Source: Anaerotignum sp.
Lineage (GTDB): Bacteria > Bacillota > Clostridia > Lachnospirales > Anaerotignaceae
NCBI RefSeq assembly: GCF_030625865.1
Contig: NZ_DAOUQB010000001.1
Location: 1 to 64,000, forward strand
DNA length: 64,000 nucleotides
Reading direction: 5' to 3'
Made by a program: the position numbers and the translations under genes. The notes below the pieces were generated by a model that saw nothing but the letters and a program-made list of their open reading frames with translations, did no database searches and was not told the origin of the DNA. Positions 53,892-64,000 of this stretch are shown piece after piece. Each line of letters starts with the position of its first letter. Position 1 is the first letter of the stretch.

Positions 53892-54359
53892 ATGTGTAAT
53901 AAAAAAGGAGTCGGCTTATTTTTTGTTTTGTTGTCTTTAGGGGTAGGTGCGTTATCGGGTTTTTTAAATATGGAGGCCATGAGCCGGTATCAGGTTTTGA
54001 ATCGGCCACCTCTCTCCCCTCCGGCATGGGTTTTCCCTGTGGCATGGACCATTCTTTATATTTTGATGGGCATTGGAGCGGCCATGATATATTGCTCCAA
54101 TGAGGACAAGAAAAAAACAGCATTAATTTTGTTTTTTATCCAGCTTGTTTTTAATTTTTGTTGGAGCTTCTTTTTCTTTACGTTGGAATGGCGATTGTTT
54201 GCCTTTATTTGGCTGGTTGCACTATTGATTCTGGTTTTGGCAATGACAAAGGCGTTTGGAAAAATATCACCGTTGGCGGCAAAACTGCAAATTCCATATA
54301 TTTTATGGCTATGTTTTGCGGCATATTTAAATTTTGGCGCTTGGTGGTTAAACCGCTAA
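53892..54359 (+). CDS. tspO: TspO/MBR family membrane protein
   Basis: A 155-residue five-helix membrane protein. It binds porphyrins and, in some bacteria, breaks them down in light or acts as a stress sensor. The family signature 'RPPLSPPAWVFPVAWTILY' is intact, as are 'FNFCWSFFFF' and 'WLCFAAYLNFG'. AAAGGAGG precedes the ATG. It is monocistronic; context says nothing on ligand. Confidence 0.93.
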   Translation: MCNKKGVGLFFVLLSLGVGALSGFLNMEAMSRYQVLNRPPLSPPAWVFPVAWTILYILMGIGAAMIYCSNEDKKKTALILFFIQLVFNFCWSFFFFTLEWRLFAFIWLVALLILVLAMTKAFGKISPLAAKLQIPYILWLCFAAYLNFGAWWLNR

Positions 54360-54464
54360 AGGAAAGGAATAAGAAGGTCGTACTTAGATCAAGGTTTTTT
54401 GTAAATTTTCTTTGAAAAGAGTCCCAGTAGAAACCGTTTTTATGTATTTTGGTTTGTTATAAAA

Positions 54465-54495
54465 AAACCTCTTTGTAATCACAAAGAGGTTTTTA
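54465..54495. terminator. Bidirectional terminator between tspO and the next gene
   Basis: CCTCTTTGT (54468-54476) pairs with ACAAAGAGG (54481-54489), flanked by A7 and T5. Confidence 0.88.
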
Positions 54496-54506
54496 ATGTG
54501 CGAATA

Positions 54507-54965
54507 TTATTTTTTAGATATTTTTTGGTTCAAATTAAGAGACATTTTCTCTGTAAGGGTTTTCTTCTTTTTGTTTTCCAAGTTCATACCGGTAATACCA
54601 ACAATATACATTCCCGCCAAGTCAACCTTAATGTTTTTTTTCACAGGAAGTACATTAAAAACAGGTTTATCGCAAATAAGCGTAGCAATTTGCGGACCGA
54701 TTTTTGCACGAACCAAATTGGCTTTACGCATTTTTGTGGTTCTTGGCATTTGCTCATATACGGCTTTGGGCAAATTGGAAGGAGATGGTTTTTCTTGCTT
54801 TTTATCAATGACAAAGATTTGTACGGTTGCCCGGTTATTGTCTATAAAGTCCTGTGCCTGTATCATTTTACGCATACTAACCTTGTTAAAATAGTATAAA
54901 GCAGCAACAATGATGGCTAATACCACAGTAATAATAATCAATACATCTGAAAAGTTTCCGTTCAC
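54507..54965 (-). CDS. Membrane-anchored protein of unknown function
   Basis: Not recognised. The 152-residue product has one N-terminal membrane helix (about residues 7-27), then a basic cytosolic domain of about 120 residues with several beta-strand-like stretches ('RATVQIFVIDKK', 'MYIVGITGMNL') and a very basic tail. The start is GTG at 54965 with AAGGAGG 8 bases upstream. It stands alone and is divergent from cls. The shape resembles small scaffold or secretion-related anchors, but this is only a general likeness. Confidence 0.7.
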   Translation of the reverse strand: MNGNFSDVLIIITVVLAIIVAALYYFNKVSMRKMIQAQDFIDNNRATVQIFVIDKKQEKPSPSNLPKAVYEQMPRTTKMRKANLVRAKIGPQIATLICDKPVFNVLPVKKNIKVDLAGMYIVGITGMNLENKKKKTLTEKMSLNLNQKISKK

Positions 54966-55100
54966 AAATAGTTCCTCCTTAATTTGCACAAACAAAAATG
55001 TTTGCGCATTTGCATTTCATACTTATCTATTCTAACATTGATTTTGTTTTTAGGGAAGTAGAAAAAAAGAAAATTTAACTTTTTTTACATCTATCATATC

Positions 55101-55130
55101 TTGCATATTTTTGGAAGAATATAGTATACT
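55101..55130 (+). promoter_or_regulatory. Promoter of cls
   Basis: TTGCAT (55101-55106) and TATACT (55125-55130) are spaced 18 bases. Confidence 0.65.
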
Positions 55131-55166
55131 ACAAGAAACTCGTTACATAAGAGGGGAGAGGCTTTC

Positions 55167-56639
55167 ATGGGTTCACAGGTTTTCACGGTGATGGCTTATT
55201 TGGTTTTGCTTATTTTAGTTATCAACGTGCTTTTAGCCGGTCTGATGGTCTTTTTTGAGCGCAGAAATCCCGCCAGCACATGGGCATGGTTATTGGTGTT
55301 GTTTTTTATACCGATTTTTGGATTTTTAAGTTATTTGATATTCGGAAAAAACGGCAAGCGGGAAAAGATGTTTTGCGAGAAGGAAGAGTATGACCAAAAG
55401 GTTTATTTTAAATACTTATTTCATGACCGCCACTCCATAGAAAAAATTCAACGGCAAAAGGCATTAATACAAAACAGAGGTCGATTGGTCGAAGCTGAAT
55501 ATTTAACGGATTTGGCATACTTGCATTTAAATTCCGGAAACTGGATGACATTTAACAATAAAGTAACGGTATTTAGTACAGGCAGAGATAAATTTGAAGC
55601 GTTGGTTCGGGATATTCGCAAGGCTCAAAATTTTATTCATCTGGAGTATTATATTTGGCGGGGGGACAAGCTTGGCAAGCGCTTGCTGGCGGAGCTGGCG
55701 AAAAAAGCCAAAGAAGGCGTAGAGGTACGTCTTTTATACGATGGCATGGGCAATTCTGCATTGCCTAAAAAATTTTTCGACGAGCTTCATGAGGCAGGAG
55801 GCTATACGGCGGCCTTTTTGCCTCCGTTTATTGTGCGGTTGAATTATAGAAACCATAGAAAACTTTGTATTATTGACGGCAAGATTGGCTATATCGGTGG
55901 TTTTAATGTGGGGGATGAATATTTAGGTATTGTGAAGCGTTACGGCCCTTGGAGGGATACGCACCTGCGTTTTGAAGGAGATGCAGTGGATCAGATGCAA
56001 ATTCGTTTTGTCATGGACTGGAATTTTACCGCAAAAGACAGTAAGGTTCCTCTTTCGGACAAATATTTCCCTGAAAGAGAACAATGGGATGGCGTAGAAA
56101 CTCAAATTGTATCCAGTGGACCCGATACCCAATGGAAAAATATTCGTAATGGTTATTTTAAAATGATGAACGAGGCGGAGGATCATATTTATTTGACTAC
56201 ACCTTATTTTGTTCCAGATGACGGGATATTTGAGGCTTTGCGGGTTGCTGCGTTATCTGGAATTGATGTGCGCATTCTCATTCCCGGTAACCCTGACCAT
56301 ATTTTTGTATATTGGGCCAGTATGTCCTATTTAGGGGAGCTCTTGGAAGCTGGGGTACGCTGCTATCAATATGAAAAAGGTTTTATTCATGCGAAAACAT
56401 TATGCATTGATGGTTTGGTTGCATCCGTTGGCACGGCCAATATGGATGTGCGAAGCTTTGATTTGAATTTCGAGGTGAATGCATTTATGTTTGATGCTGC
56501 ATTAACACGAACTTTGGAAGCAGATTTTTTACGGGATTTGGAAAGCTCTGTAGAAATTACCAAAGATTGGTATTATAGAAGAAAATGGTGGTTTAAGGTA
56601 AAGGAAGCAGTGGCAAGATTAATTTCGCCGATGCTTTAA
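55167..56639 (+). CDS. cls: Cardiolipin synthase
   Basis: Joins two phosphatidylglycerols to cardiolipin at the membrane. The 490-residue protein has two N-terminal TM helices (about 5-27 and 37-57) and two phospholipase-D-type HKD motifs, 'HRKLCIIDGKIGYIGG' and 'HAKTLCIDGLVASVGTANMD'. GAGGGGAGAGG precedes the ATG. The acyl-ACP thioesterase gene follows closely, giving a small lipid-related operon. Confidence 0.96.
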   Translation: MGSQVFTVMAYLVLLILVINVLLAGLMVFFERRNPASTWAWLLVLFFIPIFGFLSYLIFGKNGKREKMFCEKEEYDQKVYFKYLFHDRHSIEKIQRQKALIQNRGRLVEAEYLTDLAYLHLNSGNWMTFNNKVTVFSTGRDKFEALVRDIRKAQNFIHLEYYIWRGDKLGKRLLAELAKKAKEGVEVRLLYDGMGNSALPKKFFDELHEAGGYTAAFLPPFIVRLNYRNHRKLCIIDGKIGYIGGFNVGDEYLGIVKRYGPWRDTHLRFEGDAVDQMQIRFVMDWNFTAKDSKVPLSDKYFPEREQWDGVETQIVSSGPDTQWKNIRNGYFKMMNEAEDHIYLTTPYFVPDDGIFEALRVAALSGIDVRILIPGNPDHIFVYWASMSYLGELLEAGVRCYQYEKGFIHAKTLCIDGLVASVGTANMDVRSFDLNFEVNAFMFDAALTRTLEADFLRDLESSVEITKDWYYRRKWWFKVKEAVARLISPML

Positions 56640-56657
56640 GAAATGGAGGAAGTAGAA

Positions 56658-57407
56658 GTGGAACAGATTGGATATGAAGAAAGTCGAAAAATATCCTATT
56701 TTCAAGTGGATAGCAATAGACTTATGACCCCTGCGGCGTTGTTTTCCGATTTGCAGGAAGCGGCTATTAATCATTCGGATTCTTTAGGGTATTCGGTGGA
56801 GTATTTAACGGAGATACATTCGGGTTGGGCTGTGGTAAATTGGCATTTGGAGGTAACAAGAATGCCAAGGCTGGGAGAAACCATTACCATACAAACATGG
56901 TGCGAAAAGTGCCGTCGTATGCAGGCAATCAGATGTTTTTATGTTTTAGATGAAAAGAATGAAATCATTATTAGGGGCAATTCTCGTTGGATTTTTATGG
57001 ATTTGGAGAAGCGTAAGCCCCAAAATATTCCGGAGGAGATGGTTTTGAATTATCATTCTGGGCAGGAATCCGCAATTCCCGGAGAGAAGTTTTTCATGCC
57101 GAAAGAAGGGGCGGGTAAAGTGATAGCAAATCATTCCTTGATTATTACCAGAAGGGATACGGATACCAATGGTCATGCAAATAATGTAAAGTATTTGGAG
57201 TGGGCAATGGATGACGTGCCGGATGAAATTTACGATGAGATGCAGTTGGTGGACGTCCGTATTGTTTACCGTAAAGAGTGTGTACGGGGTGACGAAGTTT
57301 CCATGAAAACCTATGTGAATGATATGGACGGCGGCAAAGAAATATTAACCTTTATTACGGATAAGGAACAAACGGTTTTGACTGAGATTGCAACGTTCTG
57401 GCACTAA
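56658..57407 (+). CDS. Acyl-ACP thioesterase
   Basis: Releases fatty acids from acyl carrier protein. The 249-residue protein has two tandem hot-dog domains of the FatA/FatB type. The catalytic Asn/His motif is 'DTDTNGHANNVKYLEW', and the first domain has 'GWAVVNWHLEVTRMPR'. Start is taken as GTG at 56658, 8 bases after GGAGG; an ATG at 56643 lies before that ribosome binding site. It is 18 bases after cls. The 3' end overlaps a convergent gene by 53 bases. Confidence 0.9.
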   Translation: MEQIGYEESRKISYFQVDSNRLMTPAALFSDLQEAAINHSDSLGYSVEYLTEIHSGWAVVNWHLEVTRMPRLGETITIQTWCEKCRRMQAIRCFYVLDEKNEIIIRGNSRWIFMDLEKRKPQNIPEEMVLNYHSGQESAIPGEKFFMPKEGAGKVIANHSLIITRRDTDTNGHANNVKYLEWAMDDVPDEIYDEMQLVDVRIVYRKECVRGDEVSMKTYVNDMDGGKEILTFITDKEQTVLTEIATFWH

Positions 57408-57948
57408 AGGCCAGAATCAGCTGAGAAGGCCCATAGAATATCCAAATAAGGATAGGTTGTGGGGCAGTGAAATAGCCTATGGCAACCAAAGTGTCACAGC
57501 AAATAAAAAGAATCAATCCCAAAAGGTACAGCCCGCAAAAGGGCTCTGCCTTTTTTTGCTTCCAAAGAGAGAATGCAAGAAAGGCATGTATGAAAAAAAG
57601 AAAAGCGTAGATTCCTCCCATGACTGGAAGGGGGAGCACCAGAAGAAGTAAGCTGAAGAAGAATAGTAGAATGGGTGGCTTTTTATCAGAAAAAAAGTTG
57701 ATATAACATAGTTGGACAAGGCAGAAAAAATAAACGCCAATTTTATAATAGGGAGTGAAAAGCAAAAAGCAGTCGCTTATTACAGTAAAAAAGGCTGCCC
57801 CAAAAACGCCATGACGAAAGGCTGGAATCAGACATAGGCAAATCACTAAAAATCTGACAAAGTTAATATAGGGACTTTGAGCCCAAAAAGTAATAAAAAA
57901 ATATAGAATAAGAAAAGAAAATAAAACGATATAATCTGTTTTGTCCAT
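57355..57948 (-). CDS. Multi-pass membrane protein, possibly YhhN/lysoplasmalogenase-like
   Basis: A 197-residue protein with about eight short membrane helices. The spacing 'ISDCFLLFTPYYKIGVYFF' resembles the conserved Asp-containing segment of YhhN/TMEM86 proteins, which hydrolyse lysoplasmalogens, but the match is weak. Many clostridia make plasmalogens, so such a role would fit beside two lipid genes. GAGGT lies upstream of the ATG. Its C-terminal 53 bases overlap the end of the convergent thioesterase gene. Confidence 0.65.
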   Translation of the reverse strand: MDKTDYIVLFSFLILYFFITFWAQSPYINFVRFLVICLCLIPAFRHGVFGAAFFTVISDCFLLFTPYYKIGVYFFCLVQLCYINFFSDKKPPILLFFFSLLLLVLPLPVMGGIYAFLFFIHAFLAFSLWKQKKAEPFCGLYLLGLILFICCDTLVAIGYFTAPQPILIWIFYGPSQLILAFSARTLQSQSKPFVPYP

Positions 57949-57979
57949 AAATTAGCACCTCAACACTAGAGTTCCCCAA

Positions 57980-58011
57980 AACAGAAAGGACATTCCGGAA
58001 AGAAAATGTCC
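57980..58011 (-). terminator. Terminator-like hairpin downstream of the HIT gene
   Basis: On the minus strand GGACATTT pairs with AATGTCC (58011-57988), followed by TTTCTGTTTT. It would end the HIT transcript before the membrane-protein gene. Confidence 0.6.
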
Positions 58012-58148
58012 TTCAATAAAAAATAAACAGTATCGTTGCATTTTTAGAAAACTTAATAAAGCCCGCTTATTCTCTTCTCTTGAATTTGAATAGAGAGTTT
58101 TTCCAATAGGGGCTTTGTCTGGAGAAGTTATTACATGGACTGTTACAA

Positions 58149-58180
58149 TGTATTCAGTCGGTGAACTCCGACTGAATACA
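58149..58180. other. Perfect 13-bp hairpin in the HIT 3' region
   Basis: TGTATTCAGTCGG (58149-58161) pairs perfectly with CCGACTGAATACA (58168-58180) around a 6-base loop. There is no T-run on the minus strand. It is within the untranslated 57949-58215 stretch, which holds no supportable gene. Confidence 0.5.
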
Positions 58181-58215
58181 AAACTTCTTGAAGCAAGCAT
58201 TTCCGCATGAGAAAA

Positions 58216-58626
58216 TTACAGGCTCATCTCTAATTTTTTACGCATATCCTCGATTTGTGCATCCGTCAAATCCATGGGTTTATAGGCGATGGTAATCCCA
58301 TCATTTTCATAACGGGGAATCAGATGCAAATGGAAATGGAATACCGTTTGACCTGCAACAGTACCGTTATTCTGCATTACGTTTAAATGTTCAAAGCCCA
58401 AGACATTTTTCATTTCCCTTGCGATTTTTGTTGCAAGAACAAACAGGCGGCCAGCTAGTTGGGGATCAATATCAAAAATATTGGCAAAATGCTGTTTGGG
58501 CAGTATTAATACATGCCCTTCGTTTGCTGGGAATCTGTCCAAAATCACTTTAAATTCCTCGTTTTCATATATTGTGGCAGACGGAATATCTCCGTTTATG
58601 ATTTTACAAAATATACAGTCGCTCAT
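58216..58626 (-). CDS. HIT family nucleotide hydrolase
   Basis: A 136-residue histidine-triad protein that hydrolyses nucleoside phosphoramidates or dinucleotides. The triad is 'HFHLHLIPR', and the N-terminal 'CIFCKIINGDIPSATIYE' supplies zinc-binding Cys residues. The ATG at 58626 is used because AAAGGA lies 9 bases away, while an ATG at 58635 touches it. It is the common Hit/HinT form in Firmicutes. Confidence 0.95.
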   Translation of the reverse strand: MSDCIFCKIINGDIPSATIYENEEFKVILDRFPANEGHVLILPKQHFANIFDIDPQLAGRLFVLATKIAREMKNVLGFEHLNVMQNNGTVAGQTVFHFHLHLIPRYENDGITIAYKPMDLTDAQIEDMRKKLEMSL

Positions 58627-58687
58627 GGCAGCCATTCCTTTCGTTTTTTCTTTTCAGTATAGCACGAAAGGACAGCCTTGCCCAGTA

Positions 58688-59200
58688 TTATCCCGCATAA
58701 TATTTTGCAAATAAGTAGGTTAAAGCATTACCGTGACTCATTTTGTCTGAAGAGATTTCATAAAAGATATCCCTTAATTCCTGGGTAGGCATTGTCAGGT
58801 AAAGAGTACGGTAAAAGTCACCATTATCCATCTCCAAAAGAAGAGTATCTTCCAGCAATTCCTGCCCTGATGCATCGGGGGCCTTGCCTGTGATTTTTGT
58901 GTCGTCTCGTTTGTCGGAAATAAGATAATATGCGTCCTTTAACTGATTGATATGTTTTAATTCATCTAAATACATTGCTTTTAATACATTGGCGGATGAT
59001 GCCAAATCAGGATCAGCCATAAGGTATGCATAGCGTTCTGCCATATCGCCGGATTCCTGTTGTGCCATGAACAAAACTTCCATCAGATGGCGATCTTCAG
59101 CCAAAGTGTCCTTTTGGTCTTCCCTTGCAACTTCCTTTGCTTTTTCTTTCGCTTCCAGTACTGCGTTATAGCGTTGTGTATTTCTGTTATATGGATACAT
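58688..59200 (-). CDS. Ferritin-like (rubrerythrin-superfamily) protein
   Basis: A 170-residue four-helix-bundle protein. Candidate di-iron ligands are 'EVLFMAQQESGDMAERY' (Glu), 'DELKHINQ' (ExxH) and, in the second half, 'LLEMDNGDFYRTL' and 'SSDKMSHGNAL'. The second carboxylate pair is not clearly complete, so iron binding is uncertain. Such proteins occur in clostridial spore coats and in oxygen defence. It is divergent from murG. Confidence 0.8.
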   Translation of the reverse strand: MYPYNRNTQRYNAVLEAKEKAKEVAREDQKDTLAEDRHLMEVLFMAQQESGDMAERYAYLMADPDLASSANVLKAMYLDELKHINQLKDAYYLISDKRDDTKITGKAPDASGQELLEDTLLLEMDNGDFYRTLYLTMPTQELRDIFYEISSDKMSHGNALTYLFAKYYAG

Positions 59201-59350
59201 CGGTCAGGCTCCTTTTTCTTTTTTTCTATCATCATATGCGAAAAAGTTTGTTTTCTTGCCTGAAAGAGCATAAAATAAGTGTGGATACCAAAAAGGTTTT
59301 CTGATAAGCTATAATAAATGATAACTAGGTAAAATAAAGGTGGGAAAACC

Positions 59351-60409
59351 ATGAAAAAAATCGTGTTGACGGGCGGGGGAACTGCTGGACATGTAACGCC
59401 AAATTTGGCATTATTGCCGTTTTTAAAAGAAGATGGCTGGGAGGTTGTTTATATTGGCTCGGAAAAAGGAATCGAGCGCAGCTTGATTGAAGGGGAGGGG
59501 ATCCCCTATTACAGCATCCCTACGGGGAAACTGCGGCGTTACCTTTCGAAAAAAAATTTCAGCGATATGTTTCGCGTAGTGCAAGGAGTGGTTGAGGCCA
59601 AAAAGCAAATAAAAGAGATTAAACCGGATTTGGTTTTTTCAAAAGGTGGATTTGTTGCCGTTCCTGTGGTTTTGGCAGCAAAGGCAAATGGTGTGCCTGT
59701 CATTATCCATGAATCGGATATTACCCCGGGCTTAGCCAATAAAATTGCTATGCCTTGGGCGAAAGTGATTTGTACCACATTTCCCGAAACTTTGAAGCAT
59801 ATTACTAAGAAAAAAGGTGTGCATACAGGCTCACCCATTCGGCGGGAATTGTTTGAAGGGAAGAAGGAGAAGGGGCTTGCAGCATGTGACTTTGATGGTA
59901 CCAAGCCGGTGCTGTTGATGATGGGCGGTTCTCTGGGGGCGGCAAAGCTCAATCAATGTCTTAGGGCAGAACTGTCCACACTTTTGGAGAAATTCGATAT
60001 TATACATCTTTGTGGGAAAGGAAATTTGTCAAAAGACCTGTTGCACCAAAAGGGATATAAGCAGTTTGAATATGTTTCCACAGGACTGGCTGATCTATTT
60101 GCCGCTACAGACCTTATTGTATCCCGGGCGGGCAGTAATTCTATTTGTGAGTTTTTGGCATTGAAAATTCCTCATTTGTTGATCCCTCTTTCCAAAAATG
60201 CCAGCCGAGGTGATCAGATTTTAAATGCAGCTTCTTTTGCAAAGCAAGGGTTTGCAAGGGTATTGCCGGAGGAGGAAATGACACCAAGGGCACTGGTTGA
60301 AAACATTCATACCTTGTATAAAAATCGAGAAAAATATATTGAAAAAATGGAAAAAAGTGGTTTATCCAATGGCACAAAAGGTGTTTTAGAGCAAATTCAA
60401 AAGTTTTAA
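59351..60409 (+). CDS. murG: MurG transferase
   Basis: Adds GlcNAc to lipid I to make lipid II on the inner membrane face. The 352-residue GT-B protein has 'TGGGTAGHVTPNLAL', 'KPDLVFSKGGFVAVPV', 'HESDITPGLANK', 'GGSLGAAKLN' and 'ATDLIVSRAGSNSICEFL'. All donor-site motifs are present. Here it stands alone, away from any dcw cluster. A TATAAT lies at 59310-59315. GGTGGG precedes the ATG. Confidence 0.96.
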   Translation: MKKIVLTGGGTAGHVTPNLALLPFLKEDGWEVVYIGSEKGIERSLIEGEGIPYYSIPTGKLRRYLSKKNFSDMFRVVQGVVEAKKQIKEIKPDLVFSKGGFVAVPVVLAAKANGVPVIIHESDITPGLANKIAMPWAKVICTTFPETLKHITKKKGVHTGSPIRRELFEGKKEKGLAACDFDGTKPVLLMMGGSLGAAKLNQCLRAELSTLLEKFDIIHLCGKGNLSKDLLHQKGYKQFEYVSTGLADLFAATDLIVSRAGSNSICEFLALKIPHLLIPLSKNASRGDQILNAASFAKQGFARVLPEEEMTPRALVENIHTLYKNREKYIEKMEKSGLSNGTKGVLEQIQKF

Positions 60410-60430
60410 TAAAGAATTAAGAAAAATAAA

Positions 60431-60459
60431 TTGACACATTACAAGAAAAACTATAAAAT
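60431..60459 (+). promoter_or_regulatory. Promoter of the cyclophilin gene
   Basis: TTGACA (60431-60436) and TAAAAT (60454-60459) are spaced 17 bases. Confidence 0.7.
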
Positions 60460-60515
60460 GCTAAAATGTGATTTGTAGAATCAGTGGCAAAGGTAAACAA
60501 CAAGGAGGATTCGCC

Positions 60516-61331
60516 ATGAAAAAGTATGCTGCGGTGGTTTTTGCAGCAGCTTTGCTGCTTTTTGCAGCAAGTTGTTCTGCAAAGGAAACAAATGCAACAA
60601 AGGAAACAAACGAGAATGTTTCAGCGGGAACAGAAACCATTTTACAGGCGCAGATGCCAAAAGAAGGAGATGAAATTGCGGTAATTACCACATCGGAAGG
60701 GGTAATTAAGCTTCAATTTTATCCTGAAGAAGCACCGAAAGCTGTGGAAAATTTTAAAACCTTGGCAAAGTCTGGTTACTATAATGATGTGATTTTTCAC
60801 CGTGTGATAGATGGATTTATGATTCAGGGTGGAGACCCTACGGGAACGGGTACCGGCGGTGAAAGTTGCTGGGGTGAGGATTTTGAAGATGAAATTTCTC
60901 CCAAACTTCACTTTTACCGTGGGGCATTGGCGATGGCAAACAGAGGTCCAAATACCAACGGCAGCCAATTTTTTATTGTTCAGAATAAAGAAGTGACACA
61001 ACAAGGTATTGATGCAATTCGTCAAGCAAGAGTTCCTCAAACAAGTGATGGAGATAAAAAAGAAGAAGTGGGTATTACCATAGGCGAGACATTCTACACC
61101 TTAAATCAATTGTTCCCTGATTCTGTACTTGATTATTATACGGAGCACGGCGGGAGTATTCAGCTTGAATATATTTTCGGCAGCCCTTATACTATATTTG
61201 GGCAGGTATTTGAGGGCATGGATGTGGTGGACAAAATTGCTGCTACGGAGGTAGATACTGAAAACGATAAGCCTTTGAATGATATTGTAATAGAAAAAGT
61301 CGAAATTTTAAACTATGAGTCACAAAGTTAA
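60516..61331 (+). CDS. Peptidyl-prolyl isomerase (cyclophilin) lipoprotein
   Basis: A 271-residue surface lipoprotein that helps fold exported proteins. The lipobox is 'LFAASC' (Cys at about residue 20). The cyclophilin domain from about 55 has '[16 protein letters not shown]', '[20 protein letters not shown]', '[18 protein letters not shown]' and '[12 protein letters not shown]'. An insertion of about 50 residues sits between the last two. AAGGAGG precedes the ATG. The small lipoprotein gene 27 bases on is likely co-transcribed. Confidence 0.95.
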   Translation: MKKYAAVVFAAALLLFAASCSAKETNATKETNENVSAGTETILQAQMPKEGDEIAVITTSEGVIKLQFYPEEAPKAVENFKTLAKSGYYNDVIFHRVIDGFMIQGGDPTGTGTGGESCWGEDFEDEISPKLHFYRGALAMANRGPNTNGSQFFIVQNKEVTQQGIDAIRQARVPQTSDGDKKEEVGITIGETFYTLNQLFPDSVLDYYTEHGGSIQLEYIFGSPYTIFGQVFEGMDVVDKIAATEVDTENDKPLNDIVIEKVEILNYESQS

Positions 61332-61358
61332 AGGGATTTACGGTTAGGAGAAGAAGCG

Positions 61359-61802
61359 ATGAAGAAGAAATTGTGGCTTGGGGTAATGGTGTTTGGTATG
61401 CTTTTCGGCTTAACTGCATGCAGCGAGGCGAAAGAAGAACCCATGGGGCAAGGGAAGAACGTTTCGGTGGAGTTTATTAACCAGACAGGTGAGGATGTAG
61501 GAATATTAAGAGTACGTCCTGATGAAGAGTATGATTGGTCGGAAAATTTGCTTCAGGAAGAGGTTTGGAAGCAAAATTACAAGATGCCGGTATCCTTAAG
61601 TGGTGAATTACCAAAAGCGGAGGATGGCTGGCAAGTTGAAATGAAGTTTTTGGATGGCACGGAGGATATTTGGCAAGGCGTTGTTTTAGAGGACAATACA
61701 ACTGCAGTCTTTTCTTACGAAAATGAATTGCCGGTTATAAAAATTGAAGAAGGTGGCAATGACGATAGCCAAACTTCAGAGGAAGGCAATGTAACAGAAT
61801 AA
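61359..61802 (+). CDS. Small lipoprotein of unknown function
   Basis: Not recognised as a named family. The 147-residue product has a signal peptide with lipobox 'GLTAC' (Cys at about 21). The mature part is an acidic, probably all-beta domain ('VSVEFINQTGEDVGILRVRP') with a disordered acidic tail. The shape suggests an Ig-like or carbohydrate-binding fold. It follows the cyclophilin gene and ends at a strong terminator. Confidence 0.75.
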   Translation: MKKKLWLGVMVFGMLFGLTACSEAKEEPMGQGKNVSVEFINQTGEDVGILRVRPDEEYDWSENLLQEEVWKQNYKMPVSLSGELPKAEDGWQVEMKFLDGTEDIWQGVVLEDNTTAVFSYENELPVIKIEEGGNDDSQTSEEGNVTE

Positions 61803-61815
61803 AATTGGAGTCAAC

Positions 61816-61862
61816 GGAGACTGCAAGAAGGGATAAAACCAGGCTTGCAGTCTCTCTTTTTA
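61816..61862 (+). terminator. Terminator of the lipoprotein operon
   Basis: GAGACTGCAAG (61817-61827) pairs with CTTGCAGTCTC (61844-61854), followed by TCTTTTT. Confidence 0.88.
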
Positions 61863-61959
61863 TTGAAAAATTTTTACTTTGCAGTAGGTTTTTAATAATT
61901 ATAACCACTTAGTAAATTTTGGTTACAGATTGATGGAAAACTTTTTTTATAAAATGAAA

Positions 61960-63872
<1,913 letters not shown>

Positions 63873-63979
63873 AATTGTAAGAAAAACTTAAATAAATTCT
63901 TGCTGTATTCTAAGATTTTTCTGTTAGAATGAAACAAGAAAAGGGGAAATACTCTATTACTATAAGGAGGAGTTCCAAA

Positions 63980-64000
63980 ATGAATACAGAGAAAAATGAA
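63980..64000 (+). CDS. Start of an unidentified gene, cut by the window edge
   Basis: An ATG at 63980 with AAGGAGGAG 7 bases upstream begins 'MNTEKNE' and leaves the window. The spacer 63873-63963 contains a TAGAAT -10-like element. In many Clostridia rho or a ribosomal/cell-wall gene follows pyrG, but seven residues do not allow a call. Confidence 0.7.

Noticed and set aside
57952-58200. 82-codon minus-strand frame after the HIT gene
   Set aside because: It contains both a perfect 13-bp hairpin and a terminator-like stem, has a poor ribosome binding site, and its sequence resembles no protein family.

Overview
The window is AT-rich DNA from a spore-forming, anaerobic, low-G+C Firmicute of the class Clostridia, most likely Lachnospirales. 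The evidence is SpoIIE, a YtvI-like sporulation membrane protein, a DUF6145 gene after birA, an EFR1-type flavodoxin/ferredoxin protein, S-layer (SLH) and G5/LysM surface proteins, strong AAGGAGG ribosome binding sites and many short intrinsic terminators. All but the first ~2.4 kb reads as compact chromosomal core sequence.

Left edge (1-2414): the right end of an integrated mobile element. It carries a membrane-protein gene followed by the first bases of a second gene (minus strand), an excisionase-like gene, and a complete tyrosine integrase. The integrase reads toward a 3' fragment of tRNA-Leu(CAG), from anticodon arm to acceptor end, which I take as the attachment junction.

2.4-12.7 kb: a small anchored protein, then SEC-C-type methionine aminopeptidase plus an MFS transporter, cysK-traX, a YtvI-like permease, and the riboflavin operon ribD-ribE-ribBA-ribH behind an FMN riboswitch and its terminator. 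12.9-19.6 kb: ispE overlapping a GntR regulator, a LysM-G5 membrane protein without a peptidase domain, pgi, an MBL-fold hydrolase and an M20 amidohydrolase. 19.8-31.2 kb: a large SLH protein with about eight tandem repeats, spoIIE behind a Spo0A-type promoter, tilS-hpt, ftsH coupled to an FlK-like thioesterase, and birA with a DUF6145 gene. 31.2-34.8 kb: a cofactor block of an ECF S component (probably pantothenate), two tandem overlapping type III pantothenate kinase genes and a dus gene.

34.9-44.4 kb: a copper ATPase whose C-terminal CopZ-like domain has its own ribosome binding site, a PPOX-fold flavoprotein, uracil permease behind a structured 5' leader, a secreted protein, an alarmone-hydrolase-like HD protein, an EFR1 protein, a PdaC-like deacetylase and a short DtxR-type regulator. 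44.4-54.4 kb: an orphan promoter-hairpin unit, two base-damage repair genes, metK behind a SAM-I riboswitch, recD2-comFC, a DUF1846 protein, adenosine deaminase and tspO. 54.5-64 kb: cardiolipin synthase and acyl-ACP thioesterase, a HIT protein, a ferritin-like protein, murG, a cyclophilin lipoprotein, a small lipoprotein, pyrG behind a long structured leader, and the first codons of another gene.

Most of this is well-understood housekeeping. The points that deserve attention are the coaX tandem in which one copy has Gly to Ser changes in both phosphate-binding motifs, the nested CopA/CopZ arrangement, three unassigned structured leaders (panT, uraA, pyrG), the orphan RNA/small-ORF region at 44.4-44.8 kb, and the element-borne membrane-protein operon at the left edge. 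No CRISPR array, complete tRNA, rRNA or insertion sequence was seen.
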